Shown: in pieces, positions 22,801 to 30,600 of the stretch | Numbering within the stretch: the stretch's first letter is position 1 | How the letters are laid out: each line of letters starts with the position of its first letter | NCBI RefSeq assembly: GCF_963675165.1 | Contig: NC_087390.1 | Location: 1,631,501-1,695,500, forward strand | Direction: 5' to 3' | DNA from: Halichondria panicea | Taxonomy: Eukaryota; Porifera; Demospongiae; Suberitida; Halichondriidae | Length of the DNA: 64,000 nt | The notes under the pieces: model-generated | The model's database searches: none | The model's input: only the letters and a program-made list of their open reading frames with translations | What the model was told of the DNA's origin: nothing | Made by a program: the position numbers and the translations under genes

Positions 22801-23269
22801 GTGTCCTCACTGTTGTAGAAGCATGCCCAGTGTAAGGGGGTCCAGCTATTGTTAGCTGTAGCAGCTACAATGGCTCCAAACTTGATGAGTAGTTCTGCAC
22901 TTCGGAGATTGTTACGAGCACATACTCTGTGTAGTGGAGTGTCTCTACTACGCTTTCTAGTGTAGTAGTCACTGTTGTTGGGTGGAGCTCCTCTTTGTAG
23001 CAGCTCAAGCACTGCTTGGTCACTACCATTCTGACTAACCTTGTAGAGTTGTTCAGCAAGGCGGTCACTATGGGGAGATGATGTTTGCAGCCATTATTGT
23101 TTAATTAGTGTTTGGGTGTGCATGCAAATGGTAGATCAAAATCGAATTAAATCTTCTACTACACATTGACGTGTAATTATTAACTGCACTTAATTACGCT
23201 CTTATTATTTTATTGAGGAAAGCTATAGATAATTATAGCGAACAGTTTCTCTTACCTGTTAGTATCCAT
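5319..23269 (-). CDS. Ankyrin-death-ankyrin(n)-Roc-COR-death-death (ROCO family) protein
   Basis: The model has 25 exons (minus, high to low): 23256-23269, 22766-23067, 21280-21381, 18326-18574, 17949-18041, fifteen ankyrin exons between 15040 and 11408, 7854-10120, 7707-7775, 7155-7526, 6944-7027, 5319-5840. All junctions use GT/AG and phases agree; the sum is 5637 nt, 1878 residues. Domains: ankyrin 1-139, death domain about 140-222, ankyrin 223-253, fifteen ankyrin repeats 254-774, a last ankyrin then Roc with GDGGVGKST (about 860), DFAGQKE (916) and GSHAD (983), then COR, then two linker-plus-death units (1531-1677, 1678-1878). No kinase or leucine-rich repeat is seen. Roc-COR with ankyrin and death domains recalls DAPK1 without its kinase. 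By family, Roc binds GTP and death domains mediate homotypic assembly; a role in cell-death or immune signalling is inferred. The first ATG is set by exon 1 conservation among three copies. Separate shorter transcripts remain possible. Confidence 0.75.
5939..6861. mobile_element. 923-bp hAT-like MITE with 5-bp TSD TACAA
   Basis: Ends are CAGTGGCGTAGGAAG and its perfect inverse. TACAA lies at 5934-5938 and 6862-6866. The paralogous segment at 24971-24990 is the uninterrupted site with a single TACAA, which proves the insertion. Interior sequence near both ends is also inverted (for example GAGAAAGGGATT near 6208 and its inverse near 6725). There is no transposase. It sits in the intron between the two terminal death exons. 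Confidence 0.88.
7854..10120 (-). CDS. Roc-COR exon (exon 21 of the ROCO gene)
   Basis: This 2267-nt exon is uninterrupted. It opens with one ankyrin repeat (AECHSDPNVTDKEGKTPLDL), then a Ras-like Roc domain: P-loop GDGGVGKST, switch II DFAGQKEF, and GSHAD at the G4 position where small GTPases have NKxD. HAD at G4 is usual in ROCO proteins. The COR domain follows, with the typical IPHLVEICDQLHKRGLLLF helix. The C-terminal part has several beta-rich stretches and a helical end leading to the linker. The acceptor at 10121-10122 keeps phase 1 with the ankyrin exons and the donor after NPL leaves phase 0. All nucleotide-binding residues I can check look intact, so the GTPase is probably functional. 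Confidence 0.85.
10555..10703. mobile_element. 149-bp MITE with TTGGCCGGG ends
   Basis: Terminal inverted repeats TTGGCCGGGGAAAAC (left) and the inverse of TTTTCCCGGCCAA (right) flank non-coding sequence in the intron upstream of the Roc exon. No target duplication could be defined with confidence. Confidence 0.5.
10780..10836. repeat. (GT)n microsatellite
   Basis: A near-perfect GT run interrupted once by CAT lies in the ROCO intron. It directly follows a GCCTCGAGGTGTAGCCGCAC block that recurs inverted at about 21715-21735 and is probably a dispersed element end. Confidence 0.85.
10908..10926. mobile_element. Lone hAT-like terminus
   Basis: CAGGGGCGGATCCAGAAG resembles the ends of the other hAT-like elements in this window (CAGTGGCGGATCC at 23891). 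I did not find a convincing partner end, so this may be a truncated copy. Confidence 0.4.
11015..11107. repeat. Three tandem copies of a 31-bp repeat
   Basis: Three units begin CCAGCCCCACCCT and end AGAGAA, with a few substitutions between them. They lie in the intron upstream of the Roc exon and are non-coding. Confidence 0.75.
11408..15040 (-). repeat. Array of 15 single-repeat ankyrin exons (ROCO exons 6-20)
   Basis: Each exon encodes one ankyrin repeat and enters and leaves in phase 1. High to low: 14936-15040, 14772-14876, 14598-14702, 14436-14540, 13943-14044, 13789-13893, 13608-13712, 13448-13549, 13295-13399, 13103-13207, 12667-12768, 12514-12618, 12329-12433, 11573-11674, 11408-11512. 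Eleven are 105 nt and four are 102 nt. Three main types are clear: A (NKAGDTPLSLACANGHLDTV), B (NEAGDTPLSLECSRGNLDMV) and C (NKAGDTPLSLAYKRGHWEVV). B-A-C recurs as a higher-order unit of about 0.5-1 kb. All 15 are open with intact splice sites. Symmetric phase means any number can be gained, lost or skipped without a frameshift. Remnants of further exons remain in introns, for example near 11740 and 14095. Confidence 0.85.
15041..17024. other. Intron of the ROCO gene, no exon recognised
   Basis: A direct duplication is visible: about 15640-15760 and 16130-16280 share ATGATC-ACCATTAT and ATTAATGGCTGC blocks. A short inverted repeat around GGCATGTTGCACTCGTG lies near 16645-16715, and a GGGACGTACTGTCCC palindrome near 16041. 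None looks coding. Confidence 0.45.
17025..17195. repeat. 171-bp inverted repeat upstream of the small nested gene
   Basis: The outer arms GTATAAGTCAG and CTGACTTATAC and the inner arms (17052-17087 and 17150-17185, containing CACACCTACTCGGAGGATAT) form a long hairpin with a short, partly inverted middle. It looks like a MITE or a cruciform-forming element. It ends one base before the CACGTG/TATA promoter of the gene at 17279, so it may contribute regulatory sequence. Confidence 0.65.
17196..17219 (+). promoter_or_regulatory. E-box CACGTG and TATA box of the nested gene
   Basis: CACGTG at 17196-17201 is followed by TATAAAAG at 17212-17219. A start site about 30 bases on, near the TCAGTCC at 17240, would give a short leader before ATG 17279. 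An out-of-frame upstream ATG is present at 17253. Confidence 0.55.
17279..17560 (+). CDS. Small intronless gene nested in a ROCO intron, unknown product
   Basis: This is a single open frame of 93 residues behind a good TATA box. I do not recognise the family. It has no signal peptide. The first half is helical in character (VKELVEQHV, LLEELQAFLG), the second half holds SFDPCFCSRFEPWYRQAW with two cysteines, and the end is hydrophobic (LFSLCLLSL). It lies antisense in the intron between ROCO exons 5 and 6, directly after a long inverted repeat. It could be a real small gene, a fragment of a mobile element, or a chance frame beside a TATA-like site. The promoter is what lifts it above background. 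Confidence 0.4.
   Translation: MPDFSAVKELVEQHVDSYRCSRASLVQALTIRRPLLEELQAFLGKNVSKPSPWTHGSLAILLKSSFDPCFCSRFEPWYRQAWLFSLCLLSLNK
17949..18574 (-). CDS. ROCO exons 4-5: internal death domain and ankyrin repeat
   Basis: Exon 4 (18326-18574, 249 nt) is an 83-residue death domain with LECDQWLQLGVRLGLGNDQ, the hydrophobic core spacing of the family, and the final helix DIVEALVSIGEYKLAESV. Exon 5 (17949-18041, 93 nt) is one ankyrin repeat (GESALSVSAFYGWLDCIKHL). Both are symmetric phase 1. A death domain placed before the main ankyrin array, as well as two at the C terminus, is unusual for a ROCO protein. The equivalent exon in the decayed copy is at 1151-1399 with a stop codon. Confidence 0.75.
18971..20606. 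mobile_element. hAT-like element with 5-bp TSD TCTAA (middle shell)
   Basis: The left end is CAGTGGCGTAGGAAG and the inverse of the right end is CAGAGGAGTAGGAAG. TCTAA flanks both sides (18966-18970 and 20607-20611). It belongs to the same family as the element at 5939. It carries a third insertion at 19120-20360, leaving about 390 bp of its own sequence. Confidence 0.82.
19120..20360. mobile_element. 1241-bp giant palindromic element (innermost shell)
   Basis: Ends CAGTGCAACAACCAAAGAG and its perfect inverse are flanked by TA. The arms, about 520 bp each (19120-about 19640 and about 19840-20360), are near-identical inverted copies around a spacer of about 200 bp. The TA duplication suits a Tc1/mariner-type foldback element. 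The mirrored open frames in the two arms (near 19210-19407 and 20074-20271) are a consequence of the palindrome. As part of the ROCO intron, RNA from it would form a very long hairpin. Confidence 0.82.
20962..21235. mobile_element. 274-bp hAT-like MITE with 5-bp TSD CTGAC
   Basis: The left end is CCAGGGGCGTAACTAG and the inverse of the right end is CAAGGGCGTAACTAG, with CTGAC at 20957-20961 and 21236-21240. It ends only about 40 bp from the donor of ROCO exon 3. Confidence 0.75.
21280..21381 (-). CDS. ROCO exon 3 (ankyrin-like)
   Basis: This 102-nt phase 1-1 exon encodes IKIIHGRTAAVVAREYGYPA followed by LADYVEAFQPGPR. It reads as the second half of an ankyrin unit and a short linker to the death domain. 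The decayed counterpart at 1657-1758 has the same length but an in-frame TAG. Confidence 0.65.
21382..22765. other. ROCO intron 2, no exon recognised
   Basis: The sequence is largely AT-rich. The segment 22350-22410 matches 1930-1990 of the decayed copy (blocks AGTCTATATAGAG and TTTGCCTATA), confirming that the duplication covered introns as well as exons. An inverted GCCTCGAGG dispersed end lies at about 21715-21735. Confidence 0.5.
22766..23269 (-). CDS. ROCO exons 1-2: start codon and first ankyrin repeats
   Basis: Exon 1 (23256-23269) is only 14 nt: ATG plus four codons ending ACAG before GTAAG. Exon 2 (22766-23067) gives DRLAEQLYKVSQNGSDQAVL and two ankyrin repeats (DTPLHRVCARNNLRSAELLI; WTPLHWACFYNSEDTVQLLL). 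The three copies of exon 1 in the window share the same ATG and donor, which supports this start. Confidence 0.7.
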
Positions 23270-23383
23270 GCCGGTAATAGAGTAGTTACTCATCAACTCT
23301 ACTCAACACTCAGACTGACAGTTCTGAAACTCATTCATGCAGACATGCAGCTATAGCAACAATACAATTAGTTTAAATTATCA

Positions 23384-23600
23384 TTGATTACTGCACACCA
23401 CCAAACATGGTCACATCAACACACATACAATGGGGAACCACTCAAACCAACCTATACAATGCAAACACTGCAACCCAACACTATCTCACATTTTACATTT
23501 AAATTATCATTGATTACTGCACACCACCAAACATGCATGGTCACATCAACACACACATACAATGGGGAACCACTCAAACCAACCTATACAATGCAAACAC
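23384..23600 (-). promoter_or_regulatory. Upstream block of the ROCO gene, tandemly doubled
   Basis: Two nearly identical tandem copies of about 120 bp (23384-23502 and 23505-23630) contain CACACCACCAAACATG, ACACATACAATGGGGAACCA and CACTGCAACC blocks. They lie about 115-360 bp upstream of the ATG and match single copies upstream of the other two exon 1 copies. Their repeated upstream position makes a promoter role plausible. Confidence 0.5.
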
Positions 23601-23890
23601 TGCAACCTAACACTATCTCACATTTTACACTCACATGCAAGGTGGGATATGTGTTACAACTTTGTACTGGGGAACTATATAATACTTAAACCAACCTCTA
23701 ATCGTAATTTAAGTCCCTCTTCAACCAAGAACTAGTTCACTCATTGTCACATAACCCTGTTTTCTTGATAAGAGCGAGTGAATAATGTTTTATATGCAGA
23801 TCAAAAACAATAAAGTATATGCGCAGAATAACACAATGATACAGAAACATACATACATGTACATGTTATTGTATGTGCATGCACGCATTC

Positions 23891-24139
23891 CAGTGGCGGA
23901 TCCAGGAGTGTTGAGAGGGAGGTTCCAAAACAGTAATTTTACAAAAAAAGGTCATCACTTTTCCTAAGCAATGAGCATGCATGCACATCAATTGCATGAA
24001 ATCAGCCTAGTATCTACAGATCCCGATCATTCAAGTTAAGTGCTAGCTATAGTAAGTTGATCTCCAGTGACGTGTGTTCTTGTGTGAAAAAGGGGGGTTC
24101 ATGGAACCCATGCATGGAACCTGCCTAGATCTGCCACTG
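23891..24139. mobile_element. 249-bp hAT-like MITE
   Basis: The left end is CAGTGGCGGATCCAGG and the inverse of the right end is CAGTGGCAGATCTAGG. The flanks are CATTC and CATTA, a 4 of 5 target duplication. It lies between the intact ROCO gene and the chimeric remnant to its right. Confidence 0.6.
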
Positions 24140-24499
24140 CATTATTTTGTTGTGATCCATAATTCAGCTCAAACAGTGTTTTTACAAGCCGGCAACTAGC
24201 TAGGGGGCCTGGGAATTATTTGGAAATTAAGTGCTCAGAGGCACTCAATTTGTAGTGGGTACACAGACCTCTGCTACTGCTATATACTGTTGCACTTCGG
24301 AAGATGGTGAAAGATGCAGCTGTTCAGTCACTACAACTAATACAGATCAAAACGAGCTGAGGGATGTATATTTCTTGGGTATCCTATATAGTGACTCAAG
24401 TATGTAGTACATAAATTAGTCTGGGTATAATTATAGACGTACACTGTACTTGAAATGTATACACTGCATGCAACAAGTACATTTAGTGGAATACGTTCG

Positions 24500-25675
24500 T
24501 CAAGAATGAACACATGTACTGTCATTGTTATACCTTTTTTCATTAAAGTACTGACAGATCTTAGTAGCAATTTCTTCCTTCCTTAGATCAAATAAGATCC
24601 TAATCAGCGCTCTAAAGGTTGCTTCGCTGGGTTCGTGACCTCTCCAGATTTGACAAACAGTTTATCACTGCCACTTGATTGCTTTTACTAACATGAGCGC
24701 AAGTCCTCGCATCAGCTTGTTTGTTTCCATTCAGCTTCAGTGGGTGGAAGTAGAGCTCCACATCATCAAAGTGCATAGCTACTAGAGAAAGGTCATCTTG
24801 TTCAATCCCTAGATCCAACTGCTCGTCAGTGACTCCATGCTTGACCATTAACTCGTGGAGACTGGTGGTCCATGGATCCTATAACACACATGCATGAATG
24901 AGTAACATGCTGAGAAAATAAGTATACTATATATAGCCATAGCCAAGTTTGTGGTAAACTGACGTAGTAGTATACATTATACAAAGAAGTAAAGCACTCA
25001 TTATAGGGTGGGGCCAAAGGGTAATTATTTTATTTACCTACACAGCTACAGACAACGCACCTTTTTCTCATCACCACTGATACTATATCACCACTGATAC
25101 TAAACACTGAGGGATCAATATCATCATAAAATTAATGTGATGAAGATCATCATATTTAGTCGTGCTTGTAACCTCTCTACTCTTTGTAACTGCACAATGA
25201 GGGGAATACGATAAGCAAACTAAATGAATTATATGTAGCTATTATGTACATGTATAGCTACCAATAAATGAGAAATTATGGCCCATTTCCAAATAAACAT
25301 ACAATGTACCATCTGAAAGAGCTCCTTTTAAGCTTTCAGAAAATCAGAAAATCGTTGACATTGGATCATCAGAACTCTATTTAGAGAGCCAATTCTAGTA
25401 CTCGAGTCCAATCACACAATGAAAAATTGGATTGAAAGTACCAAAGGACAATCGGAATGCAATTAAAGTCCTCCAGAAGCATATTTTAATTAAGAACTTT
25501 GACCCTGACATTCATTATGCATTGAGAAAATGACCTCTCACCTTTAGATACTCGTAGCAACTCCCTCAGAACAGACATAATAGCAAAGGGTACTTTCCTG
25601 TAAAATTACGAGGGTATGGTATAGTGCATACAATGCCGCTCTAGTGAGCAGTTTCTCTTACCTGTTAGTATCCAT
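24500..25675 (-). pseudogene. Chimeric ROCO remnant: exon 1 joined to the terminal linker and death exons
   Basis: Exon 1 with ATG at 25675 and donor at 25662 is intact, but the next recognisable exons are the terminal linker (25061-about 25127, cut off in the middle) and death exon (24878 downwards). The ankyrin, Roc and COR exons are missing. The death exon has an extra T near 24650 that shifts the frame within INCLS, so the fold is broken. The segment 24340-25120 aligns with 5319-7030 but lacks the 923-bp MITE there. It could be an internally deleted third gene, or the 3' end of one copy next to the 5' end of another. Confidence 0.75.
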
Positions 25676-26075
25676 TGTATAGAGTAGCTATTCACCAACT
25701 CTATATATACACTCAGCTGACAGCTCCGAAACTCATCCAAAAACAATACAATTATCATTGATTACTGCACACCACCAAACACGGTCACATCAGTGTACAC
25801 ACCACACATGAAAGGATGCCATGTATTTACAATGGGGAACCACAAAGCCAACTATGCACGCATTGCAAACACTGGAACCCAACACCATCTCACTAAGAGT
25901 TCACAATAAAGAAAGAGTATGAAACTTACTATAATTACGGGTACATTCCTTAATGCATGTTGGATGTCAGGGTCATGCTGTCATGATGCATTTAAACTCT
26001 GCTTCTGCTTTGGAGGACTTTAATTGCATTCCAATCATCTAGATCGAATTCTTCCTTTGATACCTCCACTCCATT
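25432..26075. repeat. Inverted repeat enclosing exon 1 and promoter of the chimeric copy
   Basis: The left arm (about 25432-25535) and right arm (about 25945-26075) are inverted copies sharing GGAATGCAATTAAAGTCCTC, a CCCTGACAT block and GTA-CAAAGGA. Between them lie exon 1 (25662-25675) and its upstream block. The arms are about 100-130 bp with several indels. Confidence 0.65.
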
Positions 26076-27172
26076 ATTGGGTTATAGGGTTAGTACAGGA
26101 ATTTTTAGGGTACTATAATCGCTGTTAAATTTACAATTTCAACAATTGAAAAGGAGCTGTTTTATAAAAAATTTCAGCCATAGCAAAAACGAGCCCATTA
26201 TCTTCGAGGATCCTCCTTCGTTTAATTCTCCTTCTCTGTAAGTTTCTCACCGTGCACGCACAAAAACGGTGCACGTGCAATGCATTCTTTACTATTTTTA
26301 GATATAAGACCCCGCCCATTTGTTTTCTGATAGATAGTAGTTGCATGCCCTCTTCTCTTCATACGCCCTTGGTATTATATAATTGTATATAGCTGACGTC
26401 AGTCAAAGGCCATTCTATGCTGACTGATCACATGTGTATCGTAGGGCATTTGTCAATCTTATTAAAAAACATGGTTTCAGCCCTGCAGGTGACCTGTTCT
26501 GGTGCTGTCGACAGTTTTTAATATTGTGTATCGCACCATAGAACCGCTGAACGATGCTGCAGATACTCTCTCTGCCCTATCAGCCAAAAATATAGCTTTG
26601 CGAGACTATTTTCATAGAAAAGTAAAGTTTGTATACGAGTGTAGTACACATAGTGATATGTACTCTATATAATTATATAACTGCATGGTGAGAACTCGAA
26701 TAGAAATGGTGCATGTACTTATCCGTTATACGCCTATACCTGAACACTTTGAGTCAGAATTATCCTGTGTAATCAAAATCAAAATTAATGTGTCGATCAA
26801 TTACACGCATGCACAATGTTAGATGGTGTTGATAAAGCCACAGTATTACATCACACATCTTCGTCAGCTCAAGCATCTGATCTGGTACATTTCCGTCTAA
26901 CGTTAATTGACTTGCATGATGGCCATTGCAGGTATACAGTAACATGTAGGGCAATAATTTAATATGCCAAACCAATCTAAAGGTACTGTCTGTTCCCTGT
27001 GCAGATGAGGTTTCAAGCGTAAGGACGTCAACAACATAGAACCTTTTAAGAGTGCAGCCGATACTGAAAATGAACCATTCTCAACTATCCCAAAAAATGG
27101 TTTATAAGTACAATTGCATGTGCGCAGCATCTCAACAAACTTCTAGTGAGACTGATTGTGCCACATGCTTAG
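26076..27172. other. Intergenic, no gene recognised
   Basis: It lies upstream of the death-domain fragment at 27173 and may hold its earlier exons, but I could not identify any with confidence. Confidence 0.35.
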
Positions 27173-27477
27173 AGATACTCTATGGGATGCCAGAGCAGAT
27201 TGGAACAGCCTGGCCATACAGTTGGACATACCGTCAGGAACGCGTAAGGTTAGGTGATTTTTAAGTGTGCCCACTCCTCATAATTCATTGTGCAGGAAAT
27301 TAGAGCGGATAATCGGGACGGGGGCGTTCGTGAAATGTTTGTAGCAATGCTCGAGGAGTGGTGAATGGTCCCGTTGATCTAGATGACCTCGTGACTGCTC
27401 TTCGATCTGAGCCTGTAGGCAGGGGGGACATGGTGCGAAAAAAGATTACAAGCGGAGAGATAAAACAACCACAATGA
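27173..27477 (+). pseudogene. Frameshifted death-domain fragment
   Basis: Exon 27173-27248 encodes ADWNSLAIQLDIPSGTRK before a GTTAGG donor. A 47-bp intron follows, then an exon from 27296 that begins EIRADNRDGGVREM and FVAMLEEW. The reading then meets TGA, while the following frame gives NGPVDLDDLVTALRSEPVG and ends at TGA 27475-27477. Together this is a clear death domain, with one base missing after the W codon at about 27361. No upstream exons were found. It could be a pseudogene, an assembly error, or a last exon with a premature end. Confidence 0.65.
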
Positions 27478-27674
27478 CATAGATTCTAGATGTCACTAAC
27501 ACATAGAGTTTTTTTATACTAGCTTGAAGCATGGTCATACAAATCTTATCAGAGTTCACAGTCGTAATTATAGCTACGTATATAATTATTTTATAGAAAG
27601 ACAAGCAAAATTATATAATTATGAAGTGTAAAAGAGTAGAACTCTTGACAATAATCTCCAAAATAATAATCAGG

Positions 27675-30600
27675 CTATTGCATGTTCACAAAGTTCTGGA
27701 TGAGGTTGAGTGCTCTCTCCGGCTGGTCAAACGGGAGAATGTGCCCACCCCCTCTCACGACCACCTGCATAAACTTGTTCACTGTCCTCACATACCCGGC
27801 AACATCATCTCCTATCTTCCACACCTGTGAAGGGAAGAAATGTGTGTGTGTGTGTGTGGGGGGGGGGGGGTGAGAACAAGAAATGTGTGTGTGGGGGGGG
27901 GTGATAACACGAAACAAATTCAACAAAACTATATTTGTCCTGTAAACAATCTATTAAAAATCTCCAAGAATAATCATCGATGGACTCACTTGTCTGTCAG
28001 CCTTGAGGTAGGCGTCTCTTCCCGACCACTGCAGTACCTGCAACATGCTCTCCGTAAGGGGAACCCCCACAATGATGTCCAGCTGTCCATTGTACAGGAG
28101 CACCTGAGGGGGCAAAAAAAAACAGTTGACAAGACAGACTGAATGAAAAAAGCAGTAAGCTGTACTGTTCAGCAGCAGCCATGGGACTTTGAAATAATTA
28201 TAGGCATCGTTTTTAGCATGGTTGATCATTTCCCATTACTTAATTAGCAATGGCCAGCATGCAAATTAATGTGAAAAGTATAAACTGTACATGTGCGTAT
28301 ATAATAGCTACATGTAGCTTCCACCGAGGCATGCATCAGTACCCACGGTGCTTTCATTATAATTATTGTAGCACTATAATTTATACCAAAGAAATAATCG
28401 GATGTTCGCAACACAATATTATTTATGGCCTCTCAAATGGTGTTGCGAACGTCCAATTTCCAGTAGCTAGCTTTTTGATGCTATAGTGCTACAATTATTG
28501 CTTTACAATAAATAAAGTGTTACATGAACAGGCAATTGTGTAAGCAATAAAACCATATTTCCCACCTTGTAGTTGTCCATGAGTACTGACAACCAGTCCC
28601 TCACTGTGTCCATAATGTCCTGAGGGTCAAATGAATAACACAATCAACCATCGTGCTAATACACACCCATATCTCACACAACTATGCAACAGAAAACCAC
28701 TGTAGTATTACTTGTGTACAAAACATAATAAAATTGGAAGAGAGGAAACCATCATTGTATCGACTACTTATAAGGCCATTATGTATCAGTACTTTATTGC
28801 ACTCACGTTTCCAAGGGCCATTTCCACGTCTTCAGCGTGAGAGCCATAGCTGAGACTGCCGACGTGAATGGCTCGTCTGATGTCAGTGGTGTTGATGAAG
28901 GGAACGTAGTAGTTAAAATCAGGAGGAGACTGAACGAATAAGAAGTATTGCATGTGACAGTCTTATTTGCATGAAGAAAAGCTACAATTCTGAACATGTA
29001 TTGTGGTCACCCTATAATTAAAACATGCATAGCCAGTTAACAAGCTTCAAAGTCTCCTTAGCGAATGTTTCCATAGCATGTATTTGAACCTGTGTTAGTA
29101 GGCCAAGTCTGTATAGTGTTATAGCTACTGTTGGTCTTCCCAACAAAGGGGTAACAGCTATCCTTACAGAAATATTAATAATATACACAGGGAGAAACGA
29201 ATCACCCCAGGGCACGACTCACATTTCATACTTAATAGAATACTTAAGTACGTACCAACATACGTGTACCTACCGAGGTCCTGAGAATGTTGTAGTAGTT
29301 GGTGGATCCAGTAACATTGTAGAAGTATGTAGGATACGGTATCAGATCTCCGTTGAGCAGAGCATCAAAAATCTGCAACAGTCGGCACAAACATGTCATC
29401 ACAGAGATCATTATACAAATGTAATTGGATATGCTTCTTTTGGCCACCGACTAAACCTTTCAGTAATAGCACAGACTACAACACAGCTGGCTATAATACA
29501 ATATTCACTAACTGCCATAATAATTATAGTGTATATACCTTGAAGGCATCGTAAAACTGTTTGGCTTTGATGTGCTGCACAGCCGTATTGGTCTGTGAAA
29601 AAATGTAAGCGGCTTGGTTCTCATCAACCATTCCAAATTGGAACACAAGGTCAGCGTACGCATTCATCATCTGTGGGGGAGGAGGAAATGCATATTTTGA
29701 ACTGAGAGAAGTGCACAAGAAATTCACTAACTGTTTTGGGAACTACCGAAGAAAATGGATTAAGAGCTGAACCAAAGATGGTTTGACATGCTGTATACCT
29801 ATAACTGCATGGCTTTCAATGAAGTTTTGTCCATTTTGAAAACGAACACAATCCATTCAGGCTTTTAGTTGTAAGCAAAATACTCACAAATGGACAGACA
29901 AAACTGGATCTTAAACTTCCCACGCTACTTTAAGCTACTGTAAGAATACAGATGGTTACGATTGCTTTACATTTTCAGGGTCACAGAGTCCGTCTCCGAT
30001 GGCAAGTCCCTTCAAGTTTATCTTGACAGCTGGGTTGTTCATGTTCTCAGTGTGGATCTTGTAACCAATGGCAGGCACGTACTTCCCTGCATACGACTGT
30101 ATGTGTACAAGAAAGCAAATATTCGTAAAATGATAATTCAAAGCTAAAAATAGTCTAGCTTAGTTATTATGCACAGACTTAGAATCACTTCAATTACGAT
30201 GGTGAAACACTGACCTCTCCAGTGAGATAAAAGTCATTTGCTTGGTACTCGGAGAAGACGGTGAAGAATTGAGTGAGGGCAGAGTACAGGTTGATCCCCA
30301 CTTCTACTTCATTAGTAGAGAATCCCTTACTGTCGTTAGTGAAACTGAAACCAGTGCCAACCTGAGGAGAATAAAAAAGAAAAGGTAGCTCCCATGCGGG
30401 AAATCGAACCCCGGCCACGACGGTGAGAGCGTCGGATCCTAACCACTAGACCACATGGGACTGCACATTACTCACAGGGTTGTCGATGTAGAGCATGTGG
30501 TAGTCGGTGTTCCAAGTGACCTTCCTGAGAGACACCTTCCCGCTGGAGTCCACCACGAGGGGGCCGTTCTCGTTAAACAGACCAAAGAGGGAGGAGCCTC

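Noticed and set aside
26760-27130. Minus-strand frames of about 71-75 residues upstream of the death fragment
   Set aside because: No recognisable domain, splice context or promoter.
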